A stretch of 64,000 bases of DNA from Sepiola atlantica (Eukaryota > Mollusca > Cephalopoda > Sepiida > Sepiolidae): NCBI GenBank assembly GCA_963556195.1, contig OY744535.1, positions 90,596,449-90,660,448 on the forward strand, given 5' to 3'. The position numbers and the translations under genes were made by a program. The notes under the pieces were generated by a model, which was not told the origin of the DNA, did not search any database, and was given only the letters and a program-made list of their open reading frames with translations. Of the stretch, positions 45,401-57,989 are shown in pieces (the stretch's first letter is position 1; each line of letters begins with the position of its first letter).

Positions 45401-46617
45401 TTATCAGATACGGAGAATATTTTAGTACCAATTATAATGCTTACCTTATATTGAAGGTTTGGAAAAAAGAGAATGTGATTATAGTAATATTGTTTCCAGT
45501 TACGGAGAATATTTTAGTTCCAATTATAATGCTTACCTTATATTAGAGGGTTTAGAAAAATAGGAATGTGATTATAGTAATATTGTTTCCAGTTACGGAG
45601 AATATTTTAGTTCCAATTATAATGCTTACCTAATATTGAAGGTTTGAAAAAAAGAATGTGATTATAGAAACATTGGTTCCAGTTACGGAGAATATTTTAG
45701 TTCCAATTATAATGCTTACCTTATATTGGAGGTTGGAAAAAGACAATGTGATTATAGTAACTTTGTTTCCAGTTACGGAGAATATTTTAGTTCCAATTAT
45801 CATGCTTACCTAATATTGAAGGTGTGAAAAAAAGAATGTGATTATAGAAACATTGTTTCGAGTTACGGAGAAGAATTTTGTTCCAATTATAATGCTTACC
45901 TTATATTAGAGGTTTAAAAAAAAGAATGTGATTATAGTAACTTTGTTTCAAGCTGCGGAGAATATTTTAGTTCTAATTATAATGCTTAGCCTGTATTGGA
46001 GGTTTGAAAAAAGGAATGTGATTATAGTAATATTGTTTCCAGTTACGGAGAAGATTTTAGTTCCAATTATAATGCTTACCTTATATTGGAGGTTGGAAAA
46101 AAAGAATGTAATTATAGAAACATTGTTTCCAGTTACGGAGAATATTTTAGTTCCAATTATAATGCTTACCTTATATTGGATGTTGGAAAAAAAGAATGTG
46201 ATTATAGTAATATTGTTTCCAGTTACGGAGAATATTTTAGTTCCAATTATAATGCTTACCTTATATTAGAGGTTGGAATAAAAGAATGTGATTATAGTAA
46301 TATTGTTTCCAGTTACGGAGAATATTTTAGTTCCAATTATAATGCTTAACTTATATTGGAGGTTTGAAAACAGGAATGTGATTATAGAAACATTGTTTCC
46401 AGTTACGGAGAATATTTTAGTTCCAATTATAATGCTGTCCTTTATATTGGAAGTTTGAAAAAAAGGAATGTTATTATAGTAACATTGTTTCCAGTTACGA
46501 AGAATATTTTAGTTCCAATTATAATGCTTACCTTATATTGGAAGTATGGAAAAAGGGAATGTGATTATAGTAATATTGTTTCCAGTTACGGAGAATATTT
46601 TAGTTCCAATTATAATG
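39410..46617 (+). repeat. Second-level duplication in the satellite
   Basis: A 13-unit block, 39410-40575, reappears at 45452-46617 (offset 6042 bp) with the same unit variants in the same order. A shorter block near 46361-46960 recurs at 47889-48490 (offset 1528). These flank the 2,432-bp tandem pair. Confidence 0.85.
40590..45452 (+). repeat. Tandem 2,432-bp higher-order repeat (27 units, two copies)
   Basis: 40590-43020 and 43022-45452 match unit for unit at a constant offset of 2432 bp (27 units plus 2 nt). Only a handful of differences were seen by eye (for example 41040 G versus 43472 C region, 42447 versus 44879). Whole runs of variant units are copied, so the event was a single recent duplication of an already diverged array. 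Confidence 0.9.
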
Positions 46618-49600
46618 CTTAACATATTGGAGGTTGGAAAAAAAGAATGTGATTATAGTAATATTGTTTCCAGTTGCGGAGAATATTTTAGTTCCAATTA
46701 TAATGCTTAACATATTGGAGGTTGGAAAAAAAGAATGTGATTATAGTAATATTGTTTCCAGTTACGGAGAATATTTTAGTTCCAATTATAATGCTTAACT
46801 TATATTGGAGGTTGGAAAAAAAGAATGTGATTATAGTAATATTGTTTCCAGTTACGGAGAATATTTTAGTTCCAATTATAATGCTTACCTTATATAGGAG
46901 GTTGGAAAAAAAGAATGTGATTATAGTAATATTGTTTCAAGTTACGGAGAATATTTTAGTTCCAATTATAATGCTTAACTTATATTGGAGATTGGAAAAA
47001 AAGAATGTAATTATAGAAACATTGTTTCCAGTTACGGAGAATATTTTAGTTCCAATTATAATGCTTAACTTATATTGGAGGTTGGAAAAAAAGAATGTGA
47101 TTATAGTAATATTGTTTCCAGTTGCGGAGAATATTTTAGTTCCAATTATAATGCTTAACATATTGGAGGTTGGAAAAAAAGAATGTGATTATAGTAATAT
47201 TGTTTCCAGTTACGGAGAATATTTTAGTTCCAATTATAATGCTTACCTTATATTGGAGGTTGGAAAAAAAGAATGTGATTATAGTAATATTGTTTCCAGT
47301 TACGGAGAATATTTTAGTTTCAATTATAATGCTTACCTTATATTGGAGGTTTGAAAAAAACAATGTGATTATAGTAACATTGTTTCCAGTTACAGAGAAT
47401 ATTTTAGTTCCAATTATAATGCTTACCTTATATTGGAGGTTTGAAAAAAACAATGTGATTATAGTAACATTGTTTCCAGTTACAGAGAATATTTTAGTTC
47501 CAATTATAATGCTTAACTTATATTGCAGGTTTGAAAAAAGGAATGTGATTATAGTAACATTGTTTCCAGTTACGGAGAATATTTTAGTTCCAATTATAAT
47601 GCTTACCTTATATTGGAGGTTTTAAAAAAAGAATGTGATTATAGTAATATTGTTTCCAGTTACGGAGAATATTTTAGTTCCAATTATAATGCTTACCTTA
47701 TATTGGAGGTTGGAAAAAGACAATGTGATTATAGAAACATTGTTTCCAGTTACGGAGAATATTTTAGTTCCAATTATAATGCTTACCTTATATTGAAGGT
47801 TTGGAAAAAAGGAAAGTGATTATAGTAATATTGTTTCCAGTTACGGAGAATATTTTAGTTCCAATTATAATGCTTAACTTATATTGGAGGTTTGAAAACA
47901 GGAATGTGATTATAGAAACATTGTTTCCAGTTACGGAGAATATTTTAGTTCCAATTATAATGCTGTCCTTTATATTGGAAGTTTGAAAAAAAGGAATGTT
48001 ATTATAGTAACATTGTTTCCAGTTACGAAGAATATTTTAGTTCCAATTATAATGCTTACCTTATATTGGAAGTATGGAAAAAGGGAATGTGATTATAGTA
48101 ATATTGTTTCCAGTTACGGAGAATATTTTAGTTCCAATTATAATGCTTAACATATTGGAGGTTGGAAAAAAAGAATGTGATTATAGTAATATTGTTTCCA
48201 GTTGCGGAGAATATTTTAGTTCCAATTATAATGCTTAACATATTGGAGGTTGGAAAAAAAGAATGTGATTATAGTAATATTGTTTCCAGTTACGGAGAAT
48301 ATTTTAGTTCCAATTATAATGCTTAACTTATATTGGAGGTTGGAAAAAAAGAATGTGATTATAGTAATATTGTTTCCAGTTACGGAGAATATTTTAGTTC
48401 CAATTATAATGCTTACCTTATATAGGAGGTTGGAAAAAAAGAATGTGATTATAGTAATATTGTTTCCAGTTACGGAGAATATTTTAGTTCCAATTATAAT
48501 GCTTACCTTATATTGGAGGTTGGAAAAAGACAATGTGATTATAGTAACTTTGTTTCCAGTTACGGAGAATATTTTAGTTCCAATTATCATGCTTACCTAA
48601 TATTGAAGGTTTGAAAAAAAGAATGTGATTATAGAAACATTGTTTCCAGTTACTGAGAAGAATTTAGTTCCAATTATAATGCTTACCTTATATTGGAGGT
48701 TTGAAAAAAGGAATGTGATTATAGTAACTTTGTTTCAAGCTGCGGAGAATATTTTAGTTCTAATTATAATGCTTAGCTTGTATTGGAGGTTTGAAAAAAG
48801 GAATGTGATTATAGTAATATTGTTTCCAGTTACGGAGAAGAATTTAGTTCCAATTATAATGCTTACCTTATATTGGAGGTTTGAAAAAAGGAATGTGATT
48901 ATAGTAACATTGTTTCCAGTTACGGAGAATATTTTAGTTCCAATTATAATGCTTACCTTATATTCGAGGTTGGAAAAAAGGAATGTGATTATAGAAACAT
49001 TGTTTCCAGTTACGGAGAATATTTTAGTTCCAATTATAATGCTGTCCTTTATATTGGAAGTTTGAAAAAAAGGAATGTTATTATAGTAACATTGTTTCCA
49101 GTTACGAAGAATATTTTAGTTCCAATTATAATGCTTACCTTATATTGGAGGTTTGAAAAAAACAATGTGATTATAGTAACATTGTTTCCAGTTACGAAGA
49201 ATATTTTAGTTCCAATTATAATGTTTTACTTATATTGCAGGTTTGAAAAAAGGAATGTGATTATAGTAACATTGTTTCCAGTTACGGAGAATATTTTTGT
49301 TCCAATTATAATGCTTACCTTATATTGGAGGTTTGAAAAAAGGAATGTGATTATAGTAACATTGTTTCCAGTTACGGAGAATATTTTTGTTCCAATTATA
49401 ATGCTTACCTTATATTGGAGGTTTGAAAAAAGGAATGTGATTTTAGTAACATTGTTTCCAGTGACGGAGAATATTTTAGTTCCAATTATAATGCTTACCT
49501 TATATTGGAGGTTTGAAAAAAGAATGTGATTATAGTAACATTGTTTCCAGTTACGGAGAATATTTTAGTTCCAATTATAATGCTTACCTTATATTGGAGG

Positions 49601-49686
49601 TTTGAAAAAAGAATGTGATTATAGTAACATTGTTTCCAGTTACGGAGAATATTTTAGTGCCAAATTATAATGCTTACCTTATATTC

Positions 49687-51533
49687 AACCTTCTTTAAGT
49701 TACACTTACTCTGCAGCGAACAGTCAGTTGATAGATTCCGCATGGAAGCGTAGTAAAAAATGCATGAGTAAATTAGCAGAGGATTTCTCAATATACACCG
49801 TCATGCTCTAAATTGCATGTGTATTTCTTTATGTTTATGCACGGACGGTTGGCATAAGTCAGTGGCAAACGATTCGAGAATCTTGAGATGATTCGTCAAA
49901 CGACCTCCGTGCTTGTAAGCGCTTGTATGTCAGCCAGTTTGTGTTGCTAACTAGGGGCATGTTGAGGAATTATTTCCTCTATACGTTGGATGGTATACCC
50001 CACATTTTCTTTCACAATCAGAGTGTGTATGTAACGATGATATTTTGAAGTAAGAAAGAATTGAACTACGCACGAGCGACATTCGTTGTCCAGCTGAGGT
50101 GATATGTTCCAGCACAGTTGTACATTTTAATAATGATTTGCAGGGTGTGTACTTATTCTCAGGTATCGCTTTTTAGCATTTAAGACAGGACCGTAAGTAA
50201 TAATTTCTATAGTGTTCACCCCATTTTTATGTATTATGTTACAGTATGTTCGTTTATGTTGATCTTTTACACATCTTCATTGTGAAAAACAGACATATTG
50301 TTATTGTTACCCTTCCGTCATCATTGTTATTTTATCGTATACCTCTGACTTCTTGCCTTTTCAAGAAATTACATATTCAAACTACTCCGACACGTAGTCG
50401 CTATACCGACGTAAAAATAGGATATAAATTAAAAATGAAAACCAAAGTAATTGCAATGAGATATTCTATGAAAAACCACAGATTTATTCATGAAATTGTC
50501 TACTAAAATAGAATATTGAATCATTTGAAACCATATATTTTATGATTTAGTTTAGGATAAGTCACATATTAATACAAAAATTATTCCTAAAATAACTACA
50601 AAAACAAATTATATTGCCGAAAACTTTCTGAATATTATTAACTATTAGATGGCTGCCATTTTTGGATATGCACTCTGTATATAAAATATTGTACTAAATA
50701 TTAAAAAAGCAAAATAGTTTAACAGTAATTAGAATGTTAAACATACACATTTTTGTCGACTGAACTGAGATTCAGTGAAAATCAGTAGTTGTAGTATTAT
50801 TAATAGTAAATAGATTGAAAAAGTAACTGTTCTTAGAAATTGATAATTAGAACATGTATTAATGTAAGTTATTACATTTTACAAATAAACACAAAGGGAG
50901 TAACTTCTTACCCTTAAATGAATATTGACTATTGTGTATGTACATTTAATGGATTACATGTACATACAGAGTAGAGTAATATTCATGTTTATTTGTCTGT
51001 GCTCTCGATTTGTTGATTCAGACAAACGTATTAATAAAGGTTGACAATTATATGAATGCATTCGGTTAGTAAGTTAATAGTAAATTTTACATATATAATC
51101 TAAATATTATAAGGTCAGTCTGAGAGGGAAGGGAAGAGGAATGAGAGTGAGAGAGTGATAATTTATCTGCGAATCTACAGGAAGTCAAACTTCATATCTC
51201 CTTCACTTTCACAATCGCAGAAAAAACATTTCATGGCTTCATCATACAGTCTATCAAGCAAATTCATAAATTAGTGGTCTGGTTATTCAATTATTATTTA
51301 ACATGGTGTTACTTTTGTATCTACATAAATATTTAAATATGGACATTCAGTTGAAAGTCAGACCGACCGACGAACACGCTCGATTAAGGAGATGAAGCGG
51401 TAATCGAAAAACCGATGATATTAAGTGTTGCATGGTATACTTTATTGGTATGCTACGCATAGTATTATTTAGCTTAATGCTTGTTACGAAAAAGATATGT
51501 TCAACAACTTTCACACACAATAACTTCTTCTAG

Positions 51534-51535
<2 letters not shown>
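49687..51535. other. Unassigned AT-rich stretch
   Basis: A plus frame at 50246-50506 (86 codons) has no motif. No repeat or RNA recognised. Confidence 0.45.

Positions 51536-51575
<40 letters not shown>
51536..51575. repeat. (TA)n microsatellite
   Basis: About 20 TA units. Confidence 0.97.
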
Positions 51576-51577
<2 letters not shown>

Positions 51578-52229
51578 GTCATTGATTTGTATAGATTCCT
51601 TAACTAAAGATAGATAAAGATTTTTTACGTCCAATTTTTTTTAACATAGTTCACCCCAAACAAAGCAGGCAATCACTGTAGACGTAAGGGGCTACTGAGA
51701 ATTTGAGTGTAAGTTTTGGGGGTCATCCTAAGTTGTGAGCTGTGCAGCAAGATATCTGTTTACATTAATTTGCACGATGAAAGTAGCTCAATAGCAGAAT
51801 AGTAGAAGGCTCTCCGGCACCTGGGGGCCTCCACAATGAATGGATGGGATTTTGATGATTGTCAGGTTGGTCTAGTGATTTTACTCGAGCAGTAAGTTCA
51901 TAAGTGCACAATCCATAGAAGTAACTGTAAAACACGCACAAGGATGCAACACTGCGGGGATGGGGCATGCACTGGAGCTTGGTTGACAGTGAGGGACCTA
52001 TTAAGTTGGCAACTCTTATTTGATCTTTCTCTAAAAGGGGGATACTATTGGATGATGCACCAACTCAGATGTGGCAACAATACTCCATGCACGGGTGGAT
52101 GGTAGATTTGCGTTGGGTAGTCTATAATGTTTAATGTCAGAAATATGAAGTTAGTCATAATGGCACGTTTAAGTTTTCAAATACATATTAGATATTATGT
52201 TTCAGTAGGATTGATAATTTGTATTATAC
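51576..52229. other. Unassigned stretch, possibly decayed LINE sequence
   Basis: Less AT-rich from 51650 onward and directly upstream of the LINE fragment at 52230. I cannot read a consistent protein from it. Confidence 0.35.
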
Positions 52230-52690
52230 GAACTACTGTTCTCACGGCGTTTTTGCCCGAGGCTTGTGCGACGAATGTCCATAGCCCGCTCGGGAACGCT
52301 GATCATCTTGTGGTAATGATTGCTATCACCCTAAAATCTCGTCCCAAAGCTGATGATCCGTTGCTCAAAACGACGAGATGTTACAAGCGAGCTGATTGGG
52401 AATCTATCAGAGATCACATCAGAGACGTCCCATTAAGGGAAACTACTTCTCTCCCTACTGATAAGTGCGCAATTAAGTTATTAGAATGAGTTAAAGTAGG
52501 CATTGAAGCACATGTCTCCATGCGAAAATTATACAGCAATCCCCACTCTCCACAATGGCTCACATCGAACTGGGCAGCCGATATTGCTAAGAAGCAGCAA
52601 GCTATCTGACAATTCAATCGCTATAAGTCACCTCCAAACAAGCAGAAAGTTATAGTGTCAAGTAATCATTGTCAGACTTTAATAGATAGT
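52230..52690 (+). pseudogene. LINE fragment, endonuclease-to-RT linker
   Basis: The plus strand reads SPLGNADHLVVMIAITL (end of an endonuclease domain; ADH stands where SDH is usual), YKRADWESIRDHIRDVPL, then in the next frames VKVGIEAHVSMRK, PQWLTSNWAADIAKKQ and NRYKSPPNKQKV. These are consecutive blocks of the linker between endonuclease and RT in many non-LTR elements. One stop and one frame change are present; the RT itself is missing. Confidence 0.75.
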
Positions 52691-53481
52691 GATTTGCGAG
52701 CTGAAGTCAGTTTAACAGTAAATTATTGTAAAATTAGTTAAAAACCATATACATAAAGCTTTTTTCAATTAAATGTAGAAGCGAATAAATTCTTTATATT
52801 TTTGTCAATTATTAAAATGTTGGTCTATTATAATTCCGAGTTTACTTAGAAGAACTTATTTACAAACAGACGTTTATTCTAAATATTTCACGTGATTACA
52901 ATTTCGGTTTGTTGGTTAACAAGTTTGCGATTTCAGTATTTTGTGAGTTGATTACATCGTGACCCTTTGAAATTTTAAGGGAATTTTGAAATATTGAAAA
53001 TGCCTTTGATTGTTTAACAAATCCTTATGTATTAACAGATTAGAGGTTTTTAAAGTTATTCAGTATAATAATTAAATAAAAAGTGATTAATACAGTATTA
53101 TCTTAACAAGGATTAGATATAGTTTTATAATGATTGTGTTTTATCGATAATAGTGTAATAAGTAAATTTAATTTTCAAGATCAATGAAATAATCTAAATA
53201 AAAAAAATAATAAGTTGCTAAAAAATAAAAGTACCCAAGAGGCATTATAAACATCGAAATAAAAATTAAAGCCCTGGAAACACCAGATATTATTATGTGC
53301 GACTCGAGCTATCGGAAGACTTTCGTTATTTTATTGAGAACACGTGAACTGATACGTATAGTCTGATCAAATGCATAAAAGAGATCTTTTAACGTTAAAC
53401 CCAAAAGAAAATCATTGAATGTAAAGGATATATCATGACATAATCTGATTCAAATCCAACTTAGAAAGTATTCAGGATGTC
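52691..53481. other. Unassigned AT-rich stretch
   Basis: No supported feature. Confidence 0.45.
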
Positions 53482-54175
53482 ATGATAGCGATGTCTGACA
53501 ATACTATGATTACTTTTAAACATTACCTTAGACTAGAGGAAGTAGACCCGTTTTCATACCTTGGGAACATCTTAACACCTACTCGTACATATAAGAAAGA
53601 TTCGGGCAGCCAATTCGGCGTATTAAACAACCATGCACTGATGATGACCACTCAAACCATGAACTTTCAAGCAGTAGTTCTATCTACACTTCTATATAAA
53701 TGCGAAACGTTGACCTCATCCAGAAGCGATATAAAAAAAACACAGAGCGTTTCTAGCAACAAAAATGTAAGCAACTTCAAAATATCCCTTGCGAAAGTCA
53801 CACACCATAAACAGAAATGTTGCATCAAGCCTCAGTGATCAGCGTTGAGGCGACTATGATCCACCACCGCCTCCAATGGGCAGGCCATGTCTACAGAATG
53901 GATTCATCCAGGCTCCCAAAGAAAATGTTCTATGGACAGCTTGGCAACGAGACCAGACCACGAGGAACCCCCAAAATGCGCTATAACGAGCAGATGAAGC
54001 GCACCTGGCCTTAAATAACATAGACTCGTTGTTATGTGAACAAACTACCGGAACACGTGGGATAAAACAACACGTCAAGGTATCGCGAACCATGAAGAGA
54101 AGAAATGGAAAATGATGAGGCAACACGAAGAAGAAGTAAGCGGTGTCAACAACTTCGTCCGCCATCTGCCCTTCC
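53482..54175 (+). pseudogene. Non-LTR retrotransposon C-terminal fragment, plus strand
   Basis: Reads FSYLGNILTPTRTYKKDS and FQAVVLSTLLYKCETLTSSR, then after a frameshift near 53825 SVISVEATMIHHRLQWAGHV and YRMDSSRLPKKMFYGQL, then RPRGTPKMRYNEQMKRT and RQGIANHEEKKWKMMRQHEE. This is the region after the RT catalytic core up to the end of the polyprotein. RT motifs A-C are absent. It converges with the minus-strand fragment at 54560-55205. Confidence 0.88.
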
Positions 54176-54559
54176 CTGTTAAAACTGTTCGCGGTTTTTC
54201 TATCGAAGCCGCATCACTTATAATCATTAATAAAGAAGATAGCACATGGACGACGAAAACAATACTCGGACACGAGTGGTGGCTGACCACGGCGACGATA
54301 TATATAGATGATGATTACCACCTCTTTAATGAATAAGTCGATCCCTTCAACATTTCACAGTCCGGTTGTCGTACGCAGATTACTAAGTAGGCTCACCTTA
54401 TTTTTACAAGTCTTGGTGCGGATATGACATGCAATGCTACTGGTTTTAGTTTGTAAATAGCTATATTAAACTCAGGTTTGACACTTGTTTAGTTGGCTCC
54501 TACCACAGGATCTCATGTGACTCAGTAGACCAGCTCTTGACAGGCAGACTCAGCCACAT
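54176..54559. other. Spacer between two converging LINE fossils
   Basis: No feature assigned; may include the 3' untranslated parts of either element. Confidence 0.4.
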
Positions 54560-55205
54560 AAATAACACACATGGTAATGTTGAAATGTGACTATGACGTT
54601 TGGCACTCATTGCTTCTGCAAATTACGTTTCACGATGGAGTACTCTATACGCTTTGCCTCATATCTGCTACATCCATCATAGATACACTTGCGCCAGACC
54701 GATCACTCCAGAGCCATCCTCTCCCAGTATTCCACGTTCATATCAACGGTGTACAGGTTGTTTTTATTACATCCTTAAAATGTAAGTATGGTGTGTATCT
54801 CGGGCGATTTCCATGCAACAGTTCCCAATATATTAGTTACTTTGGGATCCTGTAACATCCCATCCTAACTAAGTGTCCTGCCCAGTGCATCTGAATACGT
54901 AGAATACGAACTTCTATGCTCAGCACTCAAGCTTGCTCTAGAACATTAATATTTAGGATCCCCCTGAAACACGTTTAGTGGCACTTCTCCAGAACCTTGA
55001 TGTGACTTCGATAAGTAGTTCACGTTGCAAAAGAATACAGCAGAACAGACAAGACGCATGACTCGTACATGAAGTTTTATTTTAATGATAATAGCTCATT
55101 TCAAGCGTACTAAAAGCTTTGCTAGCCTTTTCAATCCTTAGAAGTGTCTCAGAGTTGAGTGATCTATATCGGGAGCGGAGTACTACTATGTAATAAGTCG
55201 GTATA
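54560..55205 (-). pseudogene. Non-LTR retrotransposon C-terminal fragment, minus strand
   Basis: The minus strand reads RIEKASKAFSTLE (about 55160-55120), YESCVLSVLLYS (about 55063-55028), TTYRSHIKVLEKCH, VLEQA-stop-VLSIEVRI, QMHWAGHLVRMGCYRIPK and, near the end, VWRKCIYDGCSRYEAKRIEY. These are the same functional blocks as the fragment at 53482-54175 but a different sequence lineage. Several stops are present. Confidence 0.85.
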
Positions 55206-55529
55206 TAACTGTTGTAATAGTGTTTGATATTAAAGTGTTTATTGATAAAACCTGTACATATGGTTGGGTGTTTCGGTTGACATAAACAATCTACACTTTC
55301 GGTCTATGCGCCTCTACCATTGTTCAAATAGTGCTAGTGAAAGCAGCAGCATAGAATAAAACTTCGATTTGTTGATGCAAGCCGACAAAGACAAATAGAA
55401 TTGTAATTCTCGAAAGCTAAGATCAAAATACATTTTATTTATTTTAACACTAAACATTGTTATGGTTTTTTCAAAAAATAATATAATACTATTACGAAAC
55501 AATGGTTTAAAAAATATGTCTAAATACCC

Positions 55530-55535
<6 letters not shown>
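55206..55535. other. Unassigned AT-rich stretch
   Basis: No supported feature. Confidence 0.45.
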
Positions 55536-55569
<34 letters not shown>

Positions 55570-55636
55570 TTCCTATATAGAATACATATATTAACGAAGT
55601 TAAGTAGTGTACATATATATCTTATGAATTGCGTAA

Positions 55637-55680
<44 letters not shown>
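55536..55680. repeat. Two (TA)n microsatellites
   Basis: TA tracts at 55536-55566 and 55638-55680 separated by about 70 bp. Confidence 0.97.
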
Positions 55681-55683
<3 letters not shown>

Positions 55684-56806
55684 TATGGTAAAATTATCCG
55701 AAAGCTGCATGTAGGTTCGTAGGTTCCAATATTATCAACAGGAGTCTGGGGGAAGGGAATTCTCCAATTCAAGACATCACATAGAAAATAAGGTAGAATA
55801 ACGGGTACGGAAAAGACAAGTCAGCACCAAGTTAAGATTTAAACAATATTCTTTTATAGAATAAAAAAGGAAGAGATAAACATATATAAAACAACCAACA
55901 AAAAACAATGTACTACTTTAAGGGAAAGGGATAATGTGTAACGTTAACTAATAGCAAGAAAAATGCATGTCTTAAACAAATCACTGTAGAACAAAAGGAC
56001 TACTCACTAGCAGCTAATTACAAGACTCCCCACGGGAGGTTTAATGTCCCACTCATCCAAGATACATACTGATCCTCAGATGGAAAAGTCGTTAGAAGAC
56101 TCTAAGCAGCAAGTGTTTAAAAAATCATATACGCGAGTGTGATTGTGGCGGTCTTATTTGGCGCTATGTCTCACAGGGATATATTCGTTTCTTGACAACA
56201 ATGTTATATGTTAATAGTCAACAGCAGATTTGGATAAAATAATCTCGAAAGCCTTTGTTTTCATCAAATTAGCTTCAGACATAGAAGAAAAACTTCGGGG
56301 TAATTCGGCCCGGTTATGAAGTCAGCTTTTTCCCCAGCTTCGTGATTTTCTTATCTTCTGTGTAGTTGCGTCTTCCTTTCCATAACTAATATAGGCTGGT
56401 GATAACAAATTACTCGACCGGCAACAGTTTTCTTTTCGGCGAACACAAACTCTTTGCTCGATTCGCCAACTCGCTTCGAAAATGTTCTCCACCGATATAC
56501 CTGTGCTGAGAAGGTGTGCGTGTAAAAGGTTTCTCTGAGCTTCCAGCTTTAAAGTGATTTGGGGGAACAGCGCTCGTGGACGTTCATAGATAACACCAGT
56601 TGCTTCGCCGACGTTTTTTGAGGTCAATTACGTTTGTACATGTTTTGAAAGACAGAAGCGATTAGCTGCATTGTCTGATTACCTCTCGGTTAGGTTCAAG
56701 ACGAGCGGGATATCGCTGATTGGGCAACAATTTGCTTACGAAACCGGTAAAATCTATCGTTTCTTGATGATTTTTCAATCTATTTAACTTATTTTTCGTT
56801 TGTCTT

Positions 56807-56810
<4 letters not shown>
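55681..56810. other. Unassigned stretch, mixed composition
   Basis: A 101-codon minus frame at 56322-56627 (LEAQRNLLHAHLLSTGISVE; SSNLLSPAYISYGKED) has normal composition but no domain I recognise. It could be a repeat fossil. Confidence 0.35.
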
Positions 56811-56881
<71 letters not shown>

Positions 56882-56900
56882 CTTGATGAAGTTAGGTATG

Positions 56901-56950
<50 letters not shown>

Positions 56951-57018
56951 CTTGATGAAGTTAGGTATATATATGGATATATATCTTTATGGGGTTATGT
57001 ACATTTTTTATGAAGTCA

Positions 57019-57061
<43 letters not shown>
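56811..57061 (+). repeat. TA tracts separated by a repeated motif
   Basis: (TA)n at 56811-56877, 56908-56946 and 57022-57061. The motif AATATCTTGATGAAGTTAGG precedes the second tract and recurs after it; a decayed version (TTTTTATGAAGTCAGG) precedes the third. The array therefore has a TA tract inside each unit. Confidence 0.85.
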
Positions 57062-57063
<2 letters not shown>

Positions 57064-57292
57064 GAATTAATCAATCCTAAAGTTGTTGTCCATCTACCTT
57101 AACAATATTAACATAAAAATGGGTTATGCTTATTTAATTTTGTGATACAAGAACAAATGTTGAAATACCATATATATATAGTAATCTTAAACACTTGCAA
57201 ACAGTTTTAGTTATTCGTAATCTTTATATGTATTATTGTATCACTTTCTTATAAGTTAATATTCTGCAATACATATTTTTAATTTGCATTGT

Positions 57293-57340
57293 CATATATA
57301 TATACATATATATATATATGTATATATATGTATATATACG
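57293..57340. repeat. TA-rich tract
   Basis: Interrupted (TA)n with TATG and TACA steps, abutting the dispersed repeat at 57343. Confidence 0.85.
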
Positions 57341-57342
57341 AA

Positions 57343-57630
57343 GGAGAGTTGTAAATACCTACTAGACACAATCCTCGAGTGTGTTCAGTTCTCTGTACGA
57401 GGGTGTGTTAGGACAACCTGACATGAGGATACTTAACCCTACAAGTAAACCCTGATCAAATATTCAAAAGAACATAGTATTTGCAGCACAGTTAATAACC
57501 CCTCAGCACGTATATACACTTGCTCATACGAGGAATGGTGCACCTACTCCACGTGATGTTACCTCAGTTAACAGCACTCAGCTGGATACTCTACCAAATT
57601 AGATGAATTCTTGTCCTGGGATTTGGTAAG
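57343..57630 (+). repeat. Dispersed repeat of about 290 bp, copy 2
   Basis: Second copy of the repeat at 12311-12601. Both copies begin next to or just after a TATA-type tract (12290-12310; 57293-57340), which may mark the family's boundary. Confidence 0.8.
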
Positions 57631-57989
57631 ACTAAAAGACCACAAGAAAGATATACTTTAAAATAGTTAACTGTTTAATTGGAAAAAGAAAAAGTAATGT
57701 TCTTAACATTTTACAGGTGAAGGAGAACTGTAATGGAATATTCGAATATCTATTTATTTCATATAGAGATTAAGTGTACGCCACTTGATTTCTAAGAACC
57801 CCGACCGAAGTAAAATGAAACAAAAAAAAACGAAATAGTTACGTCGATAGTTAATCGTCTCATGTTGCCAGAATGCTGAGTACATATACTACACCAGAAA
57901 GCTAAGTAACAATAAAAATAATGCTTTTATGACGAGGCATTTTTAAATGAATGAAAACATTTGATCTATTATTGTATTATCTTTAAATG

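Larger units (their letters stand above)
36886..49686 (+). repeat. 90-bp satellite, about 142 units, 12.8 kb
   Basis: Each unit carries, in order, TTGGAGGTTTGAAAAAAGGA, ATGTGATTATAGTAACATTG, TTTCCAGTTACGGAGAATAT and TTTAGTTCCAATTATAATGC, then TTACCTTATA. Variation is mostly at a few fixed sites (GGTTTGA or GGTTGGA; AGTAAC, AGTAAT or AGAAAC; GTGATTG-TAGTACC; GAAGAATTTAG). Occasional 1-2 base indels shift the register. Because 90 is 30 codons, three frames stay open across many units (plus FEKRNVIIVTLFPVTENILV and CDYSNIVSSYGEYFSSNYNA; minus FSVTGNNVTIITFLFSNLQY). Stops and frame jumps occur throughout, so I treat it as non-coding. The edges are sharp and the flanks unrelated. Confidence 0.98.
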
